NCBI RefSeq assembly: GCF_017377875.1
Contig: NZ_CP070975.1
Coordinates: 806,001-870,000, forward strand
DNA length: 64,000 nucleotides
Reading direction: 5' to 3'
From: Alcaligenes sp. SORT26
GTDB taxonomy: Bacteria > Pseudomonadota > Gammaproteobacteria > Burkholderiales > Burkholderiaceae_B
Shown here: piece by piece, positions 63,458 to 64,000 of the stretch
Layout of the letters: the number at the start of each line of letters is the position of its first letter
How positions within the stretch are numbered: the first letter of the stretch is position 1
Notes under the pieces: generated by a model
The model's input: the letters and a program-made list of their open reading frames with translations, nothing else
The model's database searches: none
What the model was told of the DNA's origin: nothing
Program-made: the position numbers and the translations under genes

Positions 63458-64000
63458 TGTATACCGGGATTGTTAAAGCGGTTCGTCCTCTGACGGCCGT
63501 CAAGGCTGAGCTAGGCCGTACCGAATTCGAGATCGATTTCACCGACGAGCTGCTGGTAGACCTGCAATTGGGTGCCAGTGTCAGCGTTGAAGGCACATGC
63601 CTGAGCGTGACCAGTATTTCCGGTCCTAAAGTGACGTTCGATGCGATTCCCGTCACGTTAGAGCGCACGAATCTGGGTACTCTGAAAACAGGTGATCTGG
63701 TCAATATCGAGCGATCGGCCAAGTTGAATGAAGAAATTGGCGGCCACGTCATGGCTGGTCATATCGCGACTACGGCTGAAGTGCTGGAGTTAAGCATTAC
63801 TGAAGCGGGTAACCGCCTGCGTTTCCGTGTACCGGAAGATTGGGCCAAATACGTGTTCCCACGCGGTTTTCTGGGCGTTAATGGCTGCAGTTTGACGGTG
63901 GCGGATGTGGAAGAGGGCGTTGTGACCATCAACCTGATTCCGGAAACGCTGCGCCAGACGACTTTCTCCCGCTACAAGGCGGGTGATCTACTGAATATTG
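63457..64000 (+). CDS. ribC: Riboflavin synthase subunit alpha, 5' part (runs off the window)
   Basis: Trimeric enzyme that dismutates two 6,7-dimethyl-8-ribityllumazine molecules to riboflavin. The first 181 residues are present out of about 205-215 expected. Two lumazine-binding repeats are visible: MYTGIVKAV with GTCLSVTS and NIERSAKLNEEIGGHVMAGHI, then FLGVNGCSLTVADV and INLIPETLRQTTF. AAGGAG is seven bases before ATG 63457. It is regulated by the FMN riboswitch upstream. The gene is also called ribE in some species. Confidence 0.94.
   Translation, partial: MYTGIVKAVRPLTAVKAELGRTEFEIDFTDELLVDLQLGASVSVEGTCLSVTSISGPKVTFDAIPVTLERTNLGTLKTGDLVNIERSAKLNEEIGGHVMAGHIATTAEVLELSITEAGNRLRFRVPEDWAKYVFPRGFLGVNGCSLTVADVEEGVVTINLIPETLRQTTFSRYKAGDLLNI

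Noticed and set aside
63366-63752. Minus-strand 128-codon frame inside the riboflavin synthase region
   Set aside because: Antisense of a clear lumazine-binding protein; Ser/Thr/Arg-rich translation without motifs.

Overview
The window reads as chromosomal DNA of a betaproteobacterium, most likely Alcaligenaceae and close to Alcaligenes. This is inferred from gene content: a sufBCDSUT operon, a Bug-type (TctC) binding protein, a LexA-controlled imuA-imuB-dnaE2 cassette, and a DauA-like D-amino acid dehydrogenase. No database search was possible. Genes are densely packed, with many ATGA stop/start overlaps. I see no insertion sequence, CRISPR array, rRNA operon or prophage.

Layout. 1-5512: Fe-S assembly operon sufB(partial)-C-D-S-U-T ending in a clear terminator. 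5513-8142: AT-rich region with an OmpR-type regulator whose receiver domain looks degenerate and an orphan phage-CI-type repressor. 8143-20420: one long operon led by an RpiR-family regulator. It encodes diaminopropionate ammonia-lyase, an M20 carbamoylase, a family-5 ABC importer, a D-carbamoylase-type nitrilase, a YgeY-like M20 hydrolase and an MlrC-like metallopeptidase. Together these could import a ureido- or peptide-linked 2,3-diaminopropionate compound and break it down to pyruvate, ammonia and CO2. 20601-20758: tRNA-Pro(GGG) with its own promoter and terminator. 20999-23946: small secreted proteins, a ParB-like lipoprotein and a zinc-ribbon membrane protein. 24040-27337: metal-uptake locus (DUF2946-type protein, TonB receptor, copper-uptake-associated protein). 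27599-31431: D-serine dehydratase and a TsdA-like/triheme cytochrome pair behind an FNR-like box.

32186-43149 holds a serine hydrolase, a D-amino acid locus (DauA-like, YkvI-like transporter, XRE-cupin regulator), a SUMF1-domain protein with a decayed membrane gene beside it, KtrAB-type potassium uptake, and an old yellow enzyme. 43160-54574 holds a thioesterase, a YqeY protein, the SOS mutagenesis cassette, a DTW protein, an NRDE protein, an aspartoacylase-like enzyme, and a Bug protein with a LysR regulator. 54721-58159 holds a PBP7-type endopeptidase and an flhE-motA-motB-like trio. 58229-62258 is the most striking part: two divergent TPP riboswitches control a sodium:solute symporter on one side and an SDR plus a flavin monooxygenase on the other. 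This looks like a thiamin-related uptake and processing unit. 62355-64000: a ydfG-like SDR, an FMN riboswitch, a possible 23-codon leader ORF, and the start of riboflavin synthase alpha.

Start codons were chosen from Shine-Dalgarno spacing and signal peptides, so several differ from the longest open frame. Residue positions refer to those starts.
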